Below are positions 34,248-43,279 of a DNA stretch of 64,000 nt, in pieces (the first letter of the stretch is position 1; each line of letters starts with the position of its first letter). Under the pieces are notes generated by a model. That model made no database searches, was not told where the DNA came from, and worked only from the letters and a program-made list of their open reading frames with translations. The translations under genes and the position numbers were made by a program. Source of the stretch: Gemmatimonadota bacterium (GTDB lineage: Bacteria; Latescibacterota; UBA2968; UBA8231); assembly GCA_018660835.1 (NCBI GenBank), contig JABJJN010000021.1:1-64000 (forward strand), read 5' to 3'.

Positions 34248-34625
34248 CTACCGTCGCTCCTCCATCAGAGCCAATGGATTGCCATCGAGATCTTCGAAGA
34301 ACGCCATCCACAGTTCGTGGTCGGGCATCTTGGTGATCATACGTGGTTCACTGGTGATCCTGACGCCGCGTTCACGCAACTGGTTCGTGCCGGTGTCGAT
34401 GTCGTCGACCTTGTAGTAGACGATCGACGAGGCCGGTGAGAATTCGCCCACCTCGGGTGAACTGAGCATGAGGCGGACAGAGCCATTTGCGAAGAAGGCC
34501 AGCCCAGGAGGCGCTTTGAACAGCAGCTGCATCCCAAGTTTGTGCTCGTAGAAGTCTGCTGCTGCCTCTACGTCACGAACGGTGATCGCGATTTGGCCAA
34601 TCTGGGACAGTGTGTTGTCTGACAT
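34248..34625 (-). CDS. VOC-superfamily (glyoxalase-like) protein
   Basis: A 125-residue protein of the vicinal oxygen chelate fold. Two beta-alpha-beta-beta-beta halves are seen: IAITVRDVEAAADFYEHKLGM at the start, and YYKVDDIDTGTNQLRERGV then FFEDLDGNPLALMEE in the second half. The terminal Glu in ALMEE is in the usual metal position. Dioxygenase, lyase or resistance functions all occur in the family. The ATG shares one base with the stop of the upstream PhyH gene (TGATG), so it may act with that oxygenase. Confidence 0.87.
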   Translation of the reverse strand: MSDNTLSQIGQIAITVRDVEAAADFYEHKLGMQLLFKAPPGLAFFANGSVRLMLSSPEVGEFSPASSIVYYKVDDIDTGTNQLRERGVRITSEPRMITKMPDHELWMAFFEDLDGNPLALMEERR

Positions 34626-35380
34626 CAATCGATCTCCAGCGATACTTGCTCATTGAGCTCGTCGCGCGCTGAAGACGAATCCGATGTGGCAAAATGAAAG
34701 ATCAGCGCCTTGCGCCACGAAGCGGAGTTGTTGTCGGCGCTCGCGTGCAAGGAGCAACCATGATGGAAGATGAGTGAACCGACCGGCACGGGGCAGTGTA
34801 CGGGATCAGGCAAATCGAGATCCCCCGTGTCCGGTATGTGATGCACGGGACGCTCTGGGTCGTTGCCAATGGGAAAGATGCCGTGCTTGTGTGAGCCCGG
34901 CACATATGTCATGCAACCATTATCCAGCGTTGCCTCGTCGAGGGCGATCCAGGCGGTGACGAGATCATCTTCCGGGGTCACCTGGAAATAGCTCTGGTCC
35001 TGGTGCAGGGGTTTCGCCTGGCCTCCCGGCGGCTTGAGCAGCATCTGGTCGCGGAAGACCTTGACCCGTGGGCCCAAAAGGCCGCGCACACACTCGAGAA
35101 GTTTCGGCGTGCGGGCGAATTCCTGGAAATAGGGGACATAGCGCACCATGAAGGCCGCGCCGCGGATTTCACCGGTGCCCTTTGTCTCTGGATTTGTGTC
35201 ACCCTCGCGTCCGACCGTGACGCCCTGGGGAGGATTGTCAGGATCGGCAACCAGTGCATCGATCTGCTGACGAACCCCAGCCAACTCTTCTTCGGAAAAC
35301 AGACGCTCGACGACGAGAAAACCCTTGTCATCGTAGCTCTGCTTCATCTCGGGTGTGAAGGAACCTTCTGCTGCGGACAC
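34625..35380 (-). CDS. Phytanoyl-CoA dioxygenase (PhyH) family protein
   Basis: A 251-residue Fe(II)/2-oxoglutarate oxygenase with the HxD in KPLHQDQSYF, a YVPGSHKHG turn, the distal His in CSLHASADNNS, and the arginine in SWRKALIFHF. GTG start with AGGAG nine bases upstream. It is followed by the one-base-overlapping VOC gene and preceded, ~100 bp upstream, by an isomerase-barrel gene on the same strand. This resembles the isomerase-plus-PhyH content of the 11.4-19.9 kb run. Confidence 0.89.
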   Translation of the reverse strand: MSAAEGSFTPEMKQSYDDKGFLVVERLFSEEELAGVRQQIDALVADPDNPPQGVTVGREGDTNPETKGTGEIRGAAFMVRYVPYFQEFARTPKLLECVRGLLGPRVKVFRDQMLLKPPGGQAKPLHQDQSYFQVTPEDDLVTAWIALDEATLDNGCMTYVPGSHKHGIFPIGNDPERPVHHIPDTGDLDLPDPVHCPVPVGSLIFHHGCSLHASADNNSASWRKALIFHFATSDSSSARDELNEQVSLEID

Positions 35381-35483
35381 GTTGTCGTTCTCCTGATGTG
35401 AACTCGGGCTGATTTGCTGACGAAGCTGATCGGCTCATGAAGCTGATTGGTGAATGATGCGGCCTGGGTATCAGTGAAAGGTC

Positions 35484-36326
35484 CTAACCTTCCGCGTCCA
35501 GGGCCGCCCAAATCTCCTGCACGCGATCCTTGATCATAATCGCTTCTTCCCAGCGATCCGACAATTCCTCACCCTTGGCGCCCTGAATCGCATAGGTCGG
35601 TGGCCCCAATTCGACGACGAAGTGGAAGACATCATCGGCGCCGGCGCTGGCACGAGCGTGACGCATGCCGTGTTCCCACCAACCGGCGAAGAGGTCGAAC
35701 CAGACTTGGTTGTGGGGGAAGCTGATGGAGACTTGTACCTGTTCGCGCGAGGCGACACGGCCGTGGAAGGCACCACAGCGTTCAAGAATCTGCTCCATGT
35801 ATTTCTGATTCTGCTCGGAGATCGGTGGGCCGGAGAATTCGCGGCCCACAAGAAAGTGTGACAGATCGCCGCACAGGCGCATGTCCGGAATCGCATCGAT
35901 CAGATCGAGGGTGAAATACATGTCCGTCGTCGTGCGATCACGGTGGGTCTCGAAGAACAGCTCATAGCCGGCGGCCGCTGCCATGTCGTGGCAACGAACG
36001 ATGTAAGGGACTGCTTCGGCGACAGTGCGGGTAATCGGCATGGGCTGCAGGTTGATATGGCTCGCACCGCCGTCCTTGGCTGCGGCGATGTCGGCGGCGA
36101 ACTCTTCCGGTTTCCACGGGAACACGATGTTGGAGCGGTCGAGGCCATATTTGTCACACAGCGGCGTCATCGCCTTGCGATTGTCCGCATCCTCCATCAG
36201 ATACTCGACGCCATCGAAACCGGCCTCGGCAATCTTGGCCAGTTTCTCTTCCATGCTCCACTCGGTGTCGCTGCCATAGGGCAGGGCGCTGCTACCCCAG
36301 TAGGACTGGTAGACCTTTAATTTCAT
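35484..36326 (-). CDS. Sugar phosphate isomerase/epimerase-like TIM-barrel protein
   Basis: A 280-residue TIM-barrel protein of the xylose-isomerase-like superfamily. Putative metal ligands: Glu in LFFETHRDRT, Asp/His in LCGDLSHF, and Glu in FVVELGPP. The N-terminus (MKLKVYQSYWG) is the first barrel strand, so it is cytosolic. AGGAG lies 10 bases upstream of the ATG. Paralogous to 11381-12241 but not a close copy. It lies upstream of the PhyH/VOC pair, with which it may form an operon. Confidence 0.84.
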   Translation of the reverse strand: MKLKVYQSYWGSSALPYGSDTEWSMEEKLAKIAEAGFDGVEYLMEDADNRKAMTPLCDKYGLDRSNIVFPWKPEEFAADIAAAKDGGASHINLQPMPITRTVAEAVPYIVRCHDMAAAAGYELFFETHRDRTTTDMYFTLDLIDAIPDMRLCGDLSHFLVGREFSGPPISEQNQKYMEQILERCGAFHGRVASREQVQVSISFPHNQVWFDLFAGWWEHGMRHARASAGADDVFHFVVELGPPTYAIQGAKGEELSDRWEEAIMIKDRVQEIWAALDAEG

Positions 36327-36643
36327 CTTGTGACGGCTCCTGTTTGGATTTTGATGGTCAACAGTATCGGGTGGCAGGGGTGGTGCTGCAAGCGGCTGGT
36401 CCGACTCGGTTGGTGTCTGCGGTGCTGGGCGCCTTCGGTTTACGGTGGATCACTGCTGACTGTGGGTCAACCGGGTTGGCGAGCCGGCTTCGCCGTCTCT
36501 GAGTCCTGCAGATGATTGGGCAGAGGGTATGGGCGGCGCCATGCACCTACGACATCAACCGAGTCGACCCCGCGAACTCGAGCAACACGCCGGTGTTTGG
36601 GAGAACGGCAAAGGTGGATCGGCAGGCTCGACGCCCGGGTTGG
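36327..36643. other. Intergenic stretch without recognisable gene
   Basis: A 317-bp space between the isomerase start and the end of the next minus-strand gene. ORFs on either strand here are short, have no ribosome site and resemble no protein I know. I see no clear terminator or operator. It must hold the promoter for the isomerase gene. Confidence 0.5.
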
Positions 36644-38227
36644 CTAGGGCGATTCCTGGGGGACGGCGACCTGTCCCAATTGCGCCATTCCGGCGGAGAT
36701 CTGTGAGATCACGAGGTAGGTGAGACCGTCAGCATGGCGGTCGTCGACGGCGGCGCCCTGGGGTTTCCAACTGTATTCGATACGGCCGACCCACTGGCCA
36801 CCATCGAGTCTGCCATCCTGCACGACCACGGTGAATCTGATCGTTGCTCGTCGTCTGCCAAAAAACTCGTCCACATTCCACAAGGCGCGGAAGTCGGCGC
36901 TACCGTCCTCCAGAGCACCGTCGTTGGCCAGGACGCCCGCCTGACGCAGTTTTCGGGTCATGAACTCGCTCAGCTGGTAGGAGTCGATCCCGTTCATATA
37001 GGGCCCACCGGTTGCCGGGTTGATACTGATCGTCAGCGGTTCGAGGCGAAGTCTCAGTGAGGTGGGGCCGGCTTCGGGGACGTCGGCGTGTTCGAAGATG
37101 GCCTTGTGCACCATCTCCGGATCCCAGGTGATTGGCGGTGGCATGGCTAACAGATCTGGTGTCAGATTGAGATTCAGCTCCGTATGCCATCGATATCTGG
37201 AGATGCACCCAAAACACGGCCGCGCCACCGCGATCTCAAAGGGAGTGAGTACGTCGCCCGTCTGTCGGTACTCGACATAGTGCGTCGTGGTGCCATTCTC
37301 GGTCTCTGAACTGAGGAGATGATTGCGGACGTTGAAGTAGGCGAGTCGCTGGCGGTTGTATTTCGTGTCGATGATTCGAATCGCCTCCACCACCTTGCCC
37401 TGCACCTGCCGCTGCCCAACGTATTCGGCGATGATGCCGTCACCACGAAATCGCGTCAGGAAGTCCCAACGATCGGCGTTGTGTCGCTCGTCGCGTGGTG
37501 GCCTGTGCAGACCATAGCGAATAGACCAGCTCCGCCGTCCGTCAAAGCCGCGCGCCTCGATTCGAGAGCCGTCGTCTCGTTGGTAGTCCTCCAGGTATTG
37601 CAGCCCACGGCGATAATACAGTGTGCCGTTGGGGACCCAGGTACTGGAGGAATTGTCCCAGATTTCTCGACGGATCTTCTTGTCGCAGATCGCTTGCAGA
37701 TTCTTCAATCCACCCATCGCCTCGATTGCCTGGGCGATAATCTGCTCCGCGTGATTCCGACGCTGTCCAGCCTCGGAGTCGACGTCGACAAGAGGCAGAA
37801 CATGCAGCCGACCGTCTCCGAGTTCGAGGTTGCCGGTGCGGTAGAGATCCTGCAGTGTGCTGCTGTAGCTGGCGGTGTCGCCGGGCTGAAACTCGGGCCT
37901 CAGTTCATCGGTCAGCTCGTCGGGAACGATCGGCGTAACGGCGTCTGGCGCAAGGGAGGGTAGCGGTATGTTCCGATCTGGAGTCGGCAGCTCCAGAAGC
38001 TCGGCGAGGCGCAACTGCTCCATGACGACGGCGGGCACGGCAGTGCGTGGGCGTGCCTCGAAACGCTCTGTGCTGGTAGACGGGGTCTGGTCAAACCGGA
38101 GCGGCTGCAGGTCCTGCACGATCTGGTCTGCCTGCCAGTCCTGGTAGAGCCAAAGGACCAGTAGATGCAGCAGCAGCGAAGCCAGCAGACTGAGCTGGAC
38201 ATATCGATTTCTACGGCGGATTGACAT
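36644..38227 (-). CDS. Membrane-anchored periplasmic protein, function unknown
   Basis: A 527-residue protein. One hydrophobic helix at ~11-28 (LSLLASLLLHLLVLWLY), after a basic RRRNR start, is followed by a Pro-rich spacer to ~130, as in TonB-like anchors. Residues ~155-370 have the alternating strand pattern and an AQAIEAMGGLKNLQAI opening seen in LolA-like or outer-membrane lipoprotein-sorting proteins. A Cys pair (CFGC) lies near residue 340. The C-terminal ~100 residues (residues ~420 on) include a TonB-C-like strand pattern. No family is assigned with certainty. It is the most downstream minus-strand gene after the PhyH operon (85-bp gap). Confidence 0.65.
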   Translation of the reverse strand: MSIRRRNRYVQLSLLASLLLHLLVLWLYQDWQADQIVQDLQPLRFDQTPSTSTERFEARPRTAVPAVVMEQLRLAELLELPTPDRNIPLPSLAPDAVTPIVPDELTDELRPEFQPGDTASYSSTLQDLYRTGNLELGDGRLHVLPLVDVDSEAGQRRNHAEQIIAQAIEAMGGLKNLQAICDKKIRREIWDNSSSTWVPNGTLYYRRGLQYLEDYQRDDGSRIEARGFDGRRSWSIRYGLHRPPRDERHNADRWDFLTRFRGDGIIAEYVGQRQVQGKVVEAIRIIDTKYNRQRLAYFNVRNHLLSSETENGTTTHYVEYRQTGDVLTPFEIAVARPCFGCISRYRWHTELNLNLTPDLLAMPPPITWDPEMVHKAIFEHADVPEAGPTSLRLRLEPLTISINPATGGPYMNGIDSYQLSEFMTRKLRQAGVLANDGALEDGSADFRALWNVDEFFGRRRATIRFTVVVQDGRLDGGQWVGRIEYSWKPQGAAVDDRHADGLTYLVISQISAGMAQLGQVAVPQESP

Positions 38228-38259
38228 CGATCGTCGGTCTCCTCTCAGGGTAGACCATT

Positions 38260-38279
38260 CTCAGCTCAGCTCAGCTCAG
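38260..38279. repeat. Short tandem repeat (CTCAG)x4
   Basis: Four perfect copies of CTCAG lie ~30 bp upstream of the start of the anchored protein gene (38227, minus strand). Simple-sequence repeats near promoters can change length by slippage and so affect expression. No evidence of variation is available here. Confidence 0.55.
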
Positions 38280-38312
38280 ATCTTACTGCCCAGGGCACGA
38301 CACTACATGGCC

Positions 38313-39149
38313 CTACAACGTCTTGCGGACCTTCTCTGCCCCGGTGAACAAGACATCGCGCACAGCGGAGCTGGCGCGTTCATGGAATTCGACCGCCGCC
38401 GGATCAAAATCCTTCGTGATGCGTGGTGTGTGTGTGAAGTGGCCGAAGTGATCCTCGCCTCGAACCAGTGCAGCAGAGTCCCACTCGCCGACGACTTGCT
38501 TGGTCGCTGTCGGTGCATAGTGCAGTGACAGCCCGATGCGTCGATCAGATGAGTTGTTGGCACTGGATGCGTGTGCAAGGCGACCATTGTGCAGAGATGC
38601 CTCGCCAGGCTGTAAAGGCATTTCGATGGCGAGGGACTCATCCACCTCAACGGAGATTTCCTGACCACGTGTCAACATGTTGTCCGCCTGATACTCATCT
38701 GCATGCGGCAGCAGATCGCCGATGTGGCTCTTGGGCAAGACCCGCATACAGCCACTCTCAGTTGTTGCCGGCGACAGGGCGATCCAGACCGTGATCAGAT
38801 CATGCGTGTCCAGACCCCAGTAACGCAGATCCTGGTGCCAGGAGACGAAGCTCTGACTTCCTGCCTCTTTGACCCAGAAGAGGGTGTTCCAACACAGAAG
38901 GTCGGGGCCGATCAGATCTTCCATCGCGTCGAGGATCTTGTCATTGCGGATCAGATCGTCGATCCACTTGAACAGCAGGTGCGACTTGTTTCGCAAAGCA
39001 CCGCCGATGGGTTCGCCACGGGAGGCCTCGAAGCTCTCCAACTCGCCGCGACAAGCAGCTACCTCCTGTGCGTCAAGAACAGGAAGAGGGTAGTAGAAGC
39101 CATCTTGTTTGTATTGGGTGATGGCGGTTTCTGAAAGAATCTTTGGCAT
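38313..39149 (-). CDS. Phytanoyl-CoA dioxygenase (PhyH) family protein
   Basis: A 278-residue Fe(II)/2-oxoglutarate oxygenase with the HxD in VSWHQDLRYWG, the LPKSHIG turn, the distal His in GRLAHASSANNSSDRR, and Arg in RRIGLSLHY. ATG preceded by GGAG seven bases upstream. It is the last gene of the five-gene minus-strand operon that starts at 43127, 14 bp after the aminotransferase gene. Confidence 0.89.
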   Translation of the reverse strand: MPKILSETAITQYKQDGFYYPLPVLDAQEVAACRGELESFEASRGEPIGGALRNKSHLLFKWIDDLIRNDKILDAMEDLIGPDLLCWNTLFWVKEAGSQSFVSWHQDLRYWGLDTHDLITVWIALSPATTESGCMRVLPKSHIGDLLPHADEYQADNMLTRGQEISVEVDESLAIEMPLQPGEASLHNGRLAHASSANNSSDRRIGLSLHYAPTATKQVVGEWDSAALVRGEDHFGHFTHTPRITKDFDPAAVEFHERASSAVRDVLFTGAEKVRKTL

Positions 39150-39163
39150 GGCAGGGCTCCGGG

Positions 39164-40558
39164 TTACGGCAAGTCGCCTTCCTGGCGCAAGGCGTGGATG
39201 GTCTGGCGGAAGGCATGAACCGTCTGATCGCGATCGGCTTCGGTATGGGCAGCAGAAACAGGTGCTCCCGGCCAGCCCTGGATATCGACCCCATGCAGGA
39301 GCATGCCGATTCTCAGTTTCAGCGAGATCGCCGCGGGAACGGGGGCCTTGAGGGTGGCGCGATCGTATTGCCCCGCCTCAATCCTATGCCGGTTCGTGTC
39401 GATGCCCTCTGGATTGAGGAAGACGTGGAAGCCTCCAAAGGTGCCATAGGAGACCCACGCGACACCTTCTTCGGCAAACACCTGATTCAACGCCTCTATA
39501 AGTCCGTCACCGTAGTTGATCGCCTGCTGGCAGGCATCGGTCGAATCGACCAGGCGCAGGCAGGCGATACCCGCTGCACAGGTGGCGGGCGCCGCATTGT
39601 AGGTGCCCATGTGAAAGACCTTCTCGACCTGCGCCGCCGCGGCCTGGCGGAAATCCATGGCGGCGAAGACATCCGCGCGACCGGCAACGGCCGCACCGGC
39701 CAGGCCACCGGCGACAATCTTGCCAAGAGCCACAAGGTCGGCTGTGACCCCCAGTGCCTGCTGGGCGCCACCGGGGGCACAACGAAAGCCGCTGATCACC
39801 TCATCGAAGATGAGCAGAGTGCCGTTTGCTGCGGTCAATTCTCGCAGACGGCGCACATAGTCGGGGGTCACGGGCACTTGGCCCCAAATCGATCCCGTCG
39901 GTTCGAGGATGACAGCGGCGATATCCTCATCGAGGGCTTCTGCGGCAGCCGCTACATCCCCCGGGGGAACCAGGATCACCTCGCGAGCGACGGCATCGGG
40001 AACGCCTCGAGCGGCGGAGCCGTCGTATTGCCCAAGAAAACCGGACGCCGCGTGATCATGCCAGCCGTGGAAGTGGCCCATGAGCCGCACGACTTTAGAT
40101 CGTCCCGTCGCCGCTCGGGCCAGACGCAGCGCAAGCTGTGTTGATTCGGTGCCGGAATTCGTAAAGCGAATTCTTTCTGCTCCCGGCACCAGTTTCTGAA
40201 TGCAGTCGGCCCATTCCAGTTCCAGCTCAGAGCTGGCACCGTAGTGTACGCCCTTGCCGATCTGCTCCTGCACAGCCTGAACGATGTCAGGATGGCTGTG
40301 GCCATGAATCAGGGCGCCGTGTCCTCCCGGATAGTCGACATATTCGTTGCCATCCACATCCCACTTGTGCGAGCCCTCGGCGTGGGTCACGTAGATCCCG
40401 TGGGGTTCGATATAGCGGGCATCGTGCGTGATGCCACTGGGAAACATCGAGCGCGCTCGCGTGGCCAGACGTGCCGAGCCAGCGGTTCTGGCGGCATATT
40501 CGGCAACCAGTGCCGACCCTTCCAGTGCAGCGGGAATGGGGGGATAGGCAGAACTCAT
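39164..40558 (-). CDS. Class III aminotransferase, glutamate-1-semialdehyde-2,1-aminomutase-like
   Basis: A 464-residue PLP enzyme. Substrate- and cofactor-binding motifs are visible: NSGTESTQLALRLARAATG, HFHGWHD, FDEVISGFR, and the Schiff-base lysine in LGKIVAGG (~278). It resembles HemL but may use another amino acid, since it sits in a small-molecule operon without other heme genes. The start overlaps the stop of the M15 peptidase gene by 4 bp (ATGA). A cytosolic role is expected. Confidence 0.88.
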   Translation of the reverse strand: MSSAYPPIPAALEGSALVAEYAARTAGSARLATRARSMFPSGITHDARYIEPHGIYVTHAEGSHKWDVDGNEYVDYPGGHGALIHGHSHPDIVQAVQEQIGKGVHYGASSELELEWADCIQKLVPGAERIRFTNSGTESTQLALRLARAATGRSKVVRLMGHFHGWHDHAASGFLGQYDGSAARGVPDAVAREVILVPPGDVAAAAEALDEDIAAVILEPTGSIWGQVPVTPDYVRRLRELTAANGTLLIFDEVISGFRCAPGGAQQALGVTADLVALGKIVAGGLAGAAVAGRADVFAAMDFRQAAAAQVEKVFHMGTYNAAPATCAAGIACLRLVDSTDACQQAINYGDGLIEALNQVFAEEGVAWVSYGTFGGFHVFLNPEGIDTNRHRIEAGQYDRATLKAPVPAAISLKLRIGMLLHGVDIQGWPGAPVSAAHTEADRDQTVHAFRQTIHALRQEGDLP

Positions 40559-41424
40559 GGGGAATCGCTGCCGATGCGGGCCAGGGCTTCATCGAGAAGT
40601 GTCGCCAGCAGATCTGGCGGTGTCAGAGGTGAACTGACATCATCAAAGGCGGTGACGGCATTTGTCTGCGGATCCCAATGGACGGGACCGTAGGGGGCCG
40701 CTTCGCCTGATTTGGTCACCAGGTGATAGAGAGAATCACCCTTGTTGTAGTGCCAGAATTCACCGGGATAATGGAGGAAGCCATGAGCTTCCATCATGGC
40801 TGTGATGTCGGCGCGATTCTGTTGTTCCTGCGCACTGACAAAGGGTGAGTCCATGGGCGTCACTTCGCTCATCTCGAGATAGGGCTTGCCGCGCGAGATC
40901 TCCGCGCCATCGGTCCGATCGAAGACAGAGATGTCGACAGCGGCGCCCATTGTGTGGGTGCCCACATTGGGATAGTTGGCGACAAGGCACGTGGATCGCC
41001 GCTTGATGAGATCCAGTGTTGGCTTTTCGCCACCGGACTCCCACTGGCAAGTGCGAACGATCATGTCGAAGACGGCCGGTTTACGTCCCAGTTGCGTCTG
41101 CATCTCCTGCGTGCGATAGCCATCCTCGATCTTGAGGATCCAGCCGCGATCGTTCATGTCACGACCAATCGCCATCAGATCGGGAATCAGGCTCTCGCGG
41201 ATGTAGAAAATCCGTTCGAGGTCTCCCGCAATCTTCGACTCCGAGAACCACATTTCCACGCCCGCAGCAGTCGCCGCTTCAGGGATCGACGCGAAACCTT
41301 CCCCTGATTCCTCAGTAGGCTGTTGCTGCATCGCCTGCAGAAGTTCGGCACTCCGCTCCATGTGAAAGGTCCAGAACTCGCGCCGTGCCTCTTCGTCGGG
41401 ACGTGCTGACTTGTCGGTGGACAT
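40555..41424 (-). CDS. M15-family peptidase, VanX-type D-Ala-D-Ala dipeptidase-like
   Basis: A 289-residue zinc peptidase. The zinc motif SxHxxGxAxD appears as GTHTMGAAVDIS (~155-166), and the catalytic ExxH as GEFWHYNKGD (~225). Family members cleave D-Ala-D-Ala dipeptides or act in peptidoglycan turnover. No signal peptide is visible, so it may act on a cytosolic substrate. GAGGAG precedes the ATG. In this operon it may process a small amide rather than cell wall (inference). Confidence 0.85.
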   Translation of the reverse strand: MSTDKSARPDEEARREFWTFHMERSAELLQAMQQQPTEESGEGFASIPEAATAAGVEMWFSESKIAGDLERIFYIRESLIPDLMAIGRDMNDRGWILKIEDGYRTQEMQTQLGRKPAVFDMIVRTCQWESGGEKPTLDLIKRRSTCLVANYPNVGTHTMGAAVDISVFDRTDGAEISRGKPYLEMSEVTPMDSPFVSAQEQQNRADITAMMEAHGFLHYPGEFWHYNKGDSLYHLVTKSGEAAPYGPVHWDPQTNAVTAFDDVSSPLTPPDLLATLLDEALARIGSDSP

Positions 41425-41448
41425 CTGGCTCCTCGTCAGGCCAAAGGG

Positions 41449-42402
41449 CTAGCTGATGGGTGGCGGGGTGAAACGCAGAAACTCAGAGGCCGTGCCGCCC
41501 ATGAGTTGTCGCTGCTCCTGCTCTGCGAGATAGGGCATCAATTCGGTCGGCAGTCCAACCGACCGACCGTAGCCAGGATCAGTGTCGATCCAGGGGAAAT
41601 CAGTGGCCCACATCAAGCGTCGTGCTGTAAAGACCCGATACAGACTGTCGTGCCAACCAGCCAGGTCGCGATAGGGATATCGTTGTTTGCTGAAGGCATA
41701 CTGGCCCGAGATGTGGACGCAGACATTCTCATAGGGGTAGGTGCCTCGTGTGTTGGCGAGAATGCGACCGATCTTCAGTCCCATGGTGGAATAGCGGGTC
41801 TCCGGCGGCATCGGCACCTCTGCCTGAGGTCTGCCTTTTTCATCGTACCAGAATTTTGGTCCAGGGCAAACCATCAGGTGATTGAAGACGACACGGACCT
41901 GGGGGAAGGCTTCGAATAGGTGCGGCACAACGTGGGCGTCGACGGCTCGCGGATACAACCAGATGACCAGATCATGGCGGGCGGCGTGTTCCCAGATCGG
42001 ATACACAGGCAGAGCGCGGATATCAACAGGGGCCATGGGATCCTCCGGGCCGCCCAGGCTACTTATCCGCACACCAATGATGCGACCCTCACTGGCATCG
42101 ACGAGACGAGTCAGATGCTGAGCAGGATCCGGTTCCTGTGGAGGCACAAGACCTATACCGCGAAAGCGATCTGGATGAGCCGCCAGGCAGTGCAACAGAT
42201 AGGCATGCGTCTCGATCGACGTGCCCCCAATCTCTACCAGAACAGCACCATCGATGGCATTCGACTGCATGCGCTGCATCAGGGTCTCGGCCGTCGCTTC
42301 ACGGTCTGCCGGCAGATTCTCTTTGATCTCGCGAGGGAACTCCTCGCTCTGTTTCGCAAACACATGCAGATGGCCGTCGATGACGGGGACGCGTTCGCTC
42401 AT
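41449..42402 (-). CDS. Amidohydrolase (metal-dependent TIM-barrel hydrolase)
   Basis: A 317-residue protein of the amidohydrolase-2 family (PF04909-type). The metal motif DGHLHVF is at ~9-15, a mid-barrel His follows in VFNHLMVCPGP, and the C-terminal Asp is in WATDFPWIDTDPG. Members are hydrolases or decarboxylases of carboxylic acids; the substrate here is unknown. The ATG overlaps the PhyH stop (ATGA), and the next gene starts 24 bp downstream. Confidence 0.88.
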   Translation of the reverse strand: MSERVPVIDGHLHVFAKQSEEFPREIKENLPADREATAETLMQRMQSNAIDGAVLVEIGGTSIETHAYLLHCLAAHPDRFRGIGLVPPQEPDPAQHLTRLVDASEGRIIGVRISSLGGPEDPMAPVDIRALPVYPIWEHAARHDLVIWLYPRAVDAHVVPHLFEAFPQVRVVFNHLMVCPGPKFWYDEKGRPQAEVPMPPETRYSTMGLKIGRILANTRGTYPYENVCVHISGQYAFSKQRYPYRDLAGWHDSLYRVFTARRLMWATDFPWIDTDPGYGRSVGLPTELMPYLAEQEQRQLMGGTASEFLRFTPPPIS

Positions 42403-43127
42403 GGGCGACGCTCCAGACGGAACAGCTGCCGGCGCTCTGGCGTGGTTAATCGATCGGCGAACCGCTGGTATTGCTCCGGGGAAAAGATGGCTTCGTTGAA
42501 GACCTCATAGATGAGGATGATCGAGCGTCTTGCGCGGCCAGAACGATTCACCATCGACGTATGCATACCGTAGCTGTTGAAGAGAATGGCCGATCCCGCA
42601 TGGCCACCATAAACGCGGTGGCCGGGCATGCTGTCCGGATCGCGCACCAGCGGGTAGGGGCCCGCATTTTCGAGATGGCTTCCCGGAACATAGCCGAAGG
42701 CACCATCATCGGGTGTCGTGTCATCGAGATAAATCTGCACCTTCATGTGCAGTGGGTTGGTCTCTCGAGGTACATCATAATGCCAGCCAACATAGCTGAG
42801 GGGCGCCGCCGGAACCGTGCGGAATTGTGCGAAGAGGAAGGTGACGCGCTCCTTTGAAAAGGCAGAGAGATAGCCGTAGTAGGCTGGATGATCCACCAGC
42901 TCTAGAAACTGGTCGTCGAGGGCCATCGGATCAGGCAGATCAAAGAACGCGGCCGGTCTGGTGCCCGCTTTGACTCCTGCAAGCCAGCCGGACTTGGCTT
43001 CATCGGCACAGCGCGTGAAGGCCGCGCGCAAATGCTCCAGCTCATCGCCGCCGATGGCATCATCCAAGGGGAGGACGCCATCACGGTTCCACTGCTGCCA
43101 GTCGCTGTCGGTGGGTGTGCGAATCAT
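42399..43127 (-). CDS. Phytanoyl-CoA dioxygenase (PhyH) family protein
   Basis: A 242-residue Fe(II)/2-oxoglutarate oxygenase with the HxD in VGWHYDVPRE, a YVPGSHLEN turn, the distal His in YGMHTSMVNRS and Arg in RARRSIILIY. First gene of a five-gene minus-strand operon. The start is ambiguous: ATG at 43127, or GTG at 43145. I prefer 43127 because an inverted repeat overlaps the sequence above it (43140-43168). Neither has a strong ribosome site. Confidence 0.87.
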   Translation of the reverse strand: MIRTPTDSDWQQWNRDGVLPLDDAIGGDELEHLRAAFTRCADEAKSGWLAGVKAGTRPAAFFDLPDPMALDDQFLELVDHPAYYGYLSAFSKERVTFLFAQFRTVPAAPLSYVGWHYDVPRETNPLHMKVQIYLDDTTPDDGAFGYVPGSHLENAGPYPLVRDPDSMPGHRVYGGHAGSAILFNSYGMHTSMVNRSGRARRSIILIYEVFNEAIFSPEQYQRFADRLTTPERRQLFRLERRP

Positions 43128-43139
43128 GCGCGAATGATA

Positions 43140-43168
43140 GAACACGTCGACCGCTGACGCACGTGTTC
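43140..43168. promoter_or_regulatory. Inverted repeat, operator candidate for the PhyH operon
   Basis: Perfect 8-bp arms GAACACGT (43140-43147) and ACGTGTTC (43161-43168) are separated by 13 nt, immediately upstream of the PhyH ATG at 43127. The centre lies ~52 bp (about five helical turns) from the centre of the palindrome at 43195-43218. Confidence 0.5.
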
Positions 43169-43194
43169 GGTGCAGTTGACCCCCTAGAGTGTGA

Positions 43195-43218
43195 AGCTAT
43201 CTTGACGTCACGATAGCT
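43195..43218. promoter_or_regulatory. 24-bp near-perfect palindrome, operator candidate between divergent operons
   Basis: AGCTATC (43195-43201) and GATAGCT (43212-43218) are perfect 7-bp arms around the palindromic core GACGTC (43204-43209). Twenty of 24 positions are symmetric, with only the two spacer dinucleotides mismatched. It lies in the 152-bp space between the PhyH operon (minus, 43127) and the GH127 operon (plus, 43280). A repressor or activator of both operons would bind here. The protein is not identified. Confidence 0.68.
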
Positions 43219-43279
43219 ATCCTGAGCCTCCTTCAAACAATTTCGTCAGAGACAGCCTGCACCTGGCTGGGAGAGACTG

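Noticed and set aside
39143..40144. A 333-residue plus-strand ORF antisense to the aminotransferase
   Set aside because: Covers the aminotransferase gene, which has all family motifs. The antisense translation resembles nothing and follows the GC bias of the true frame.
39164..40558. Aminotransferase considered as HemL of heme biosynthesis
   Set aside because: Motifs fit the family, but the operon has no heme genes and several class III enzymes share them. Only a family-level call is justified.
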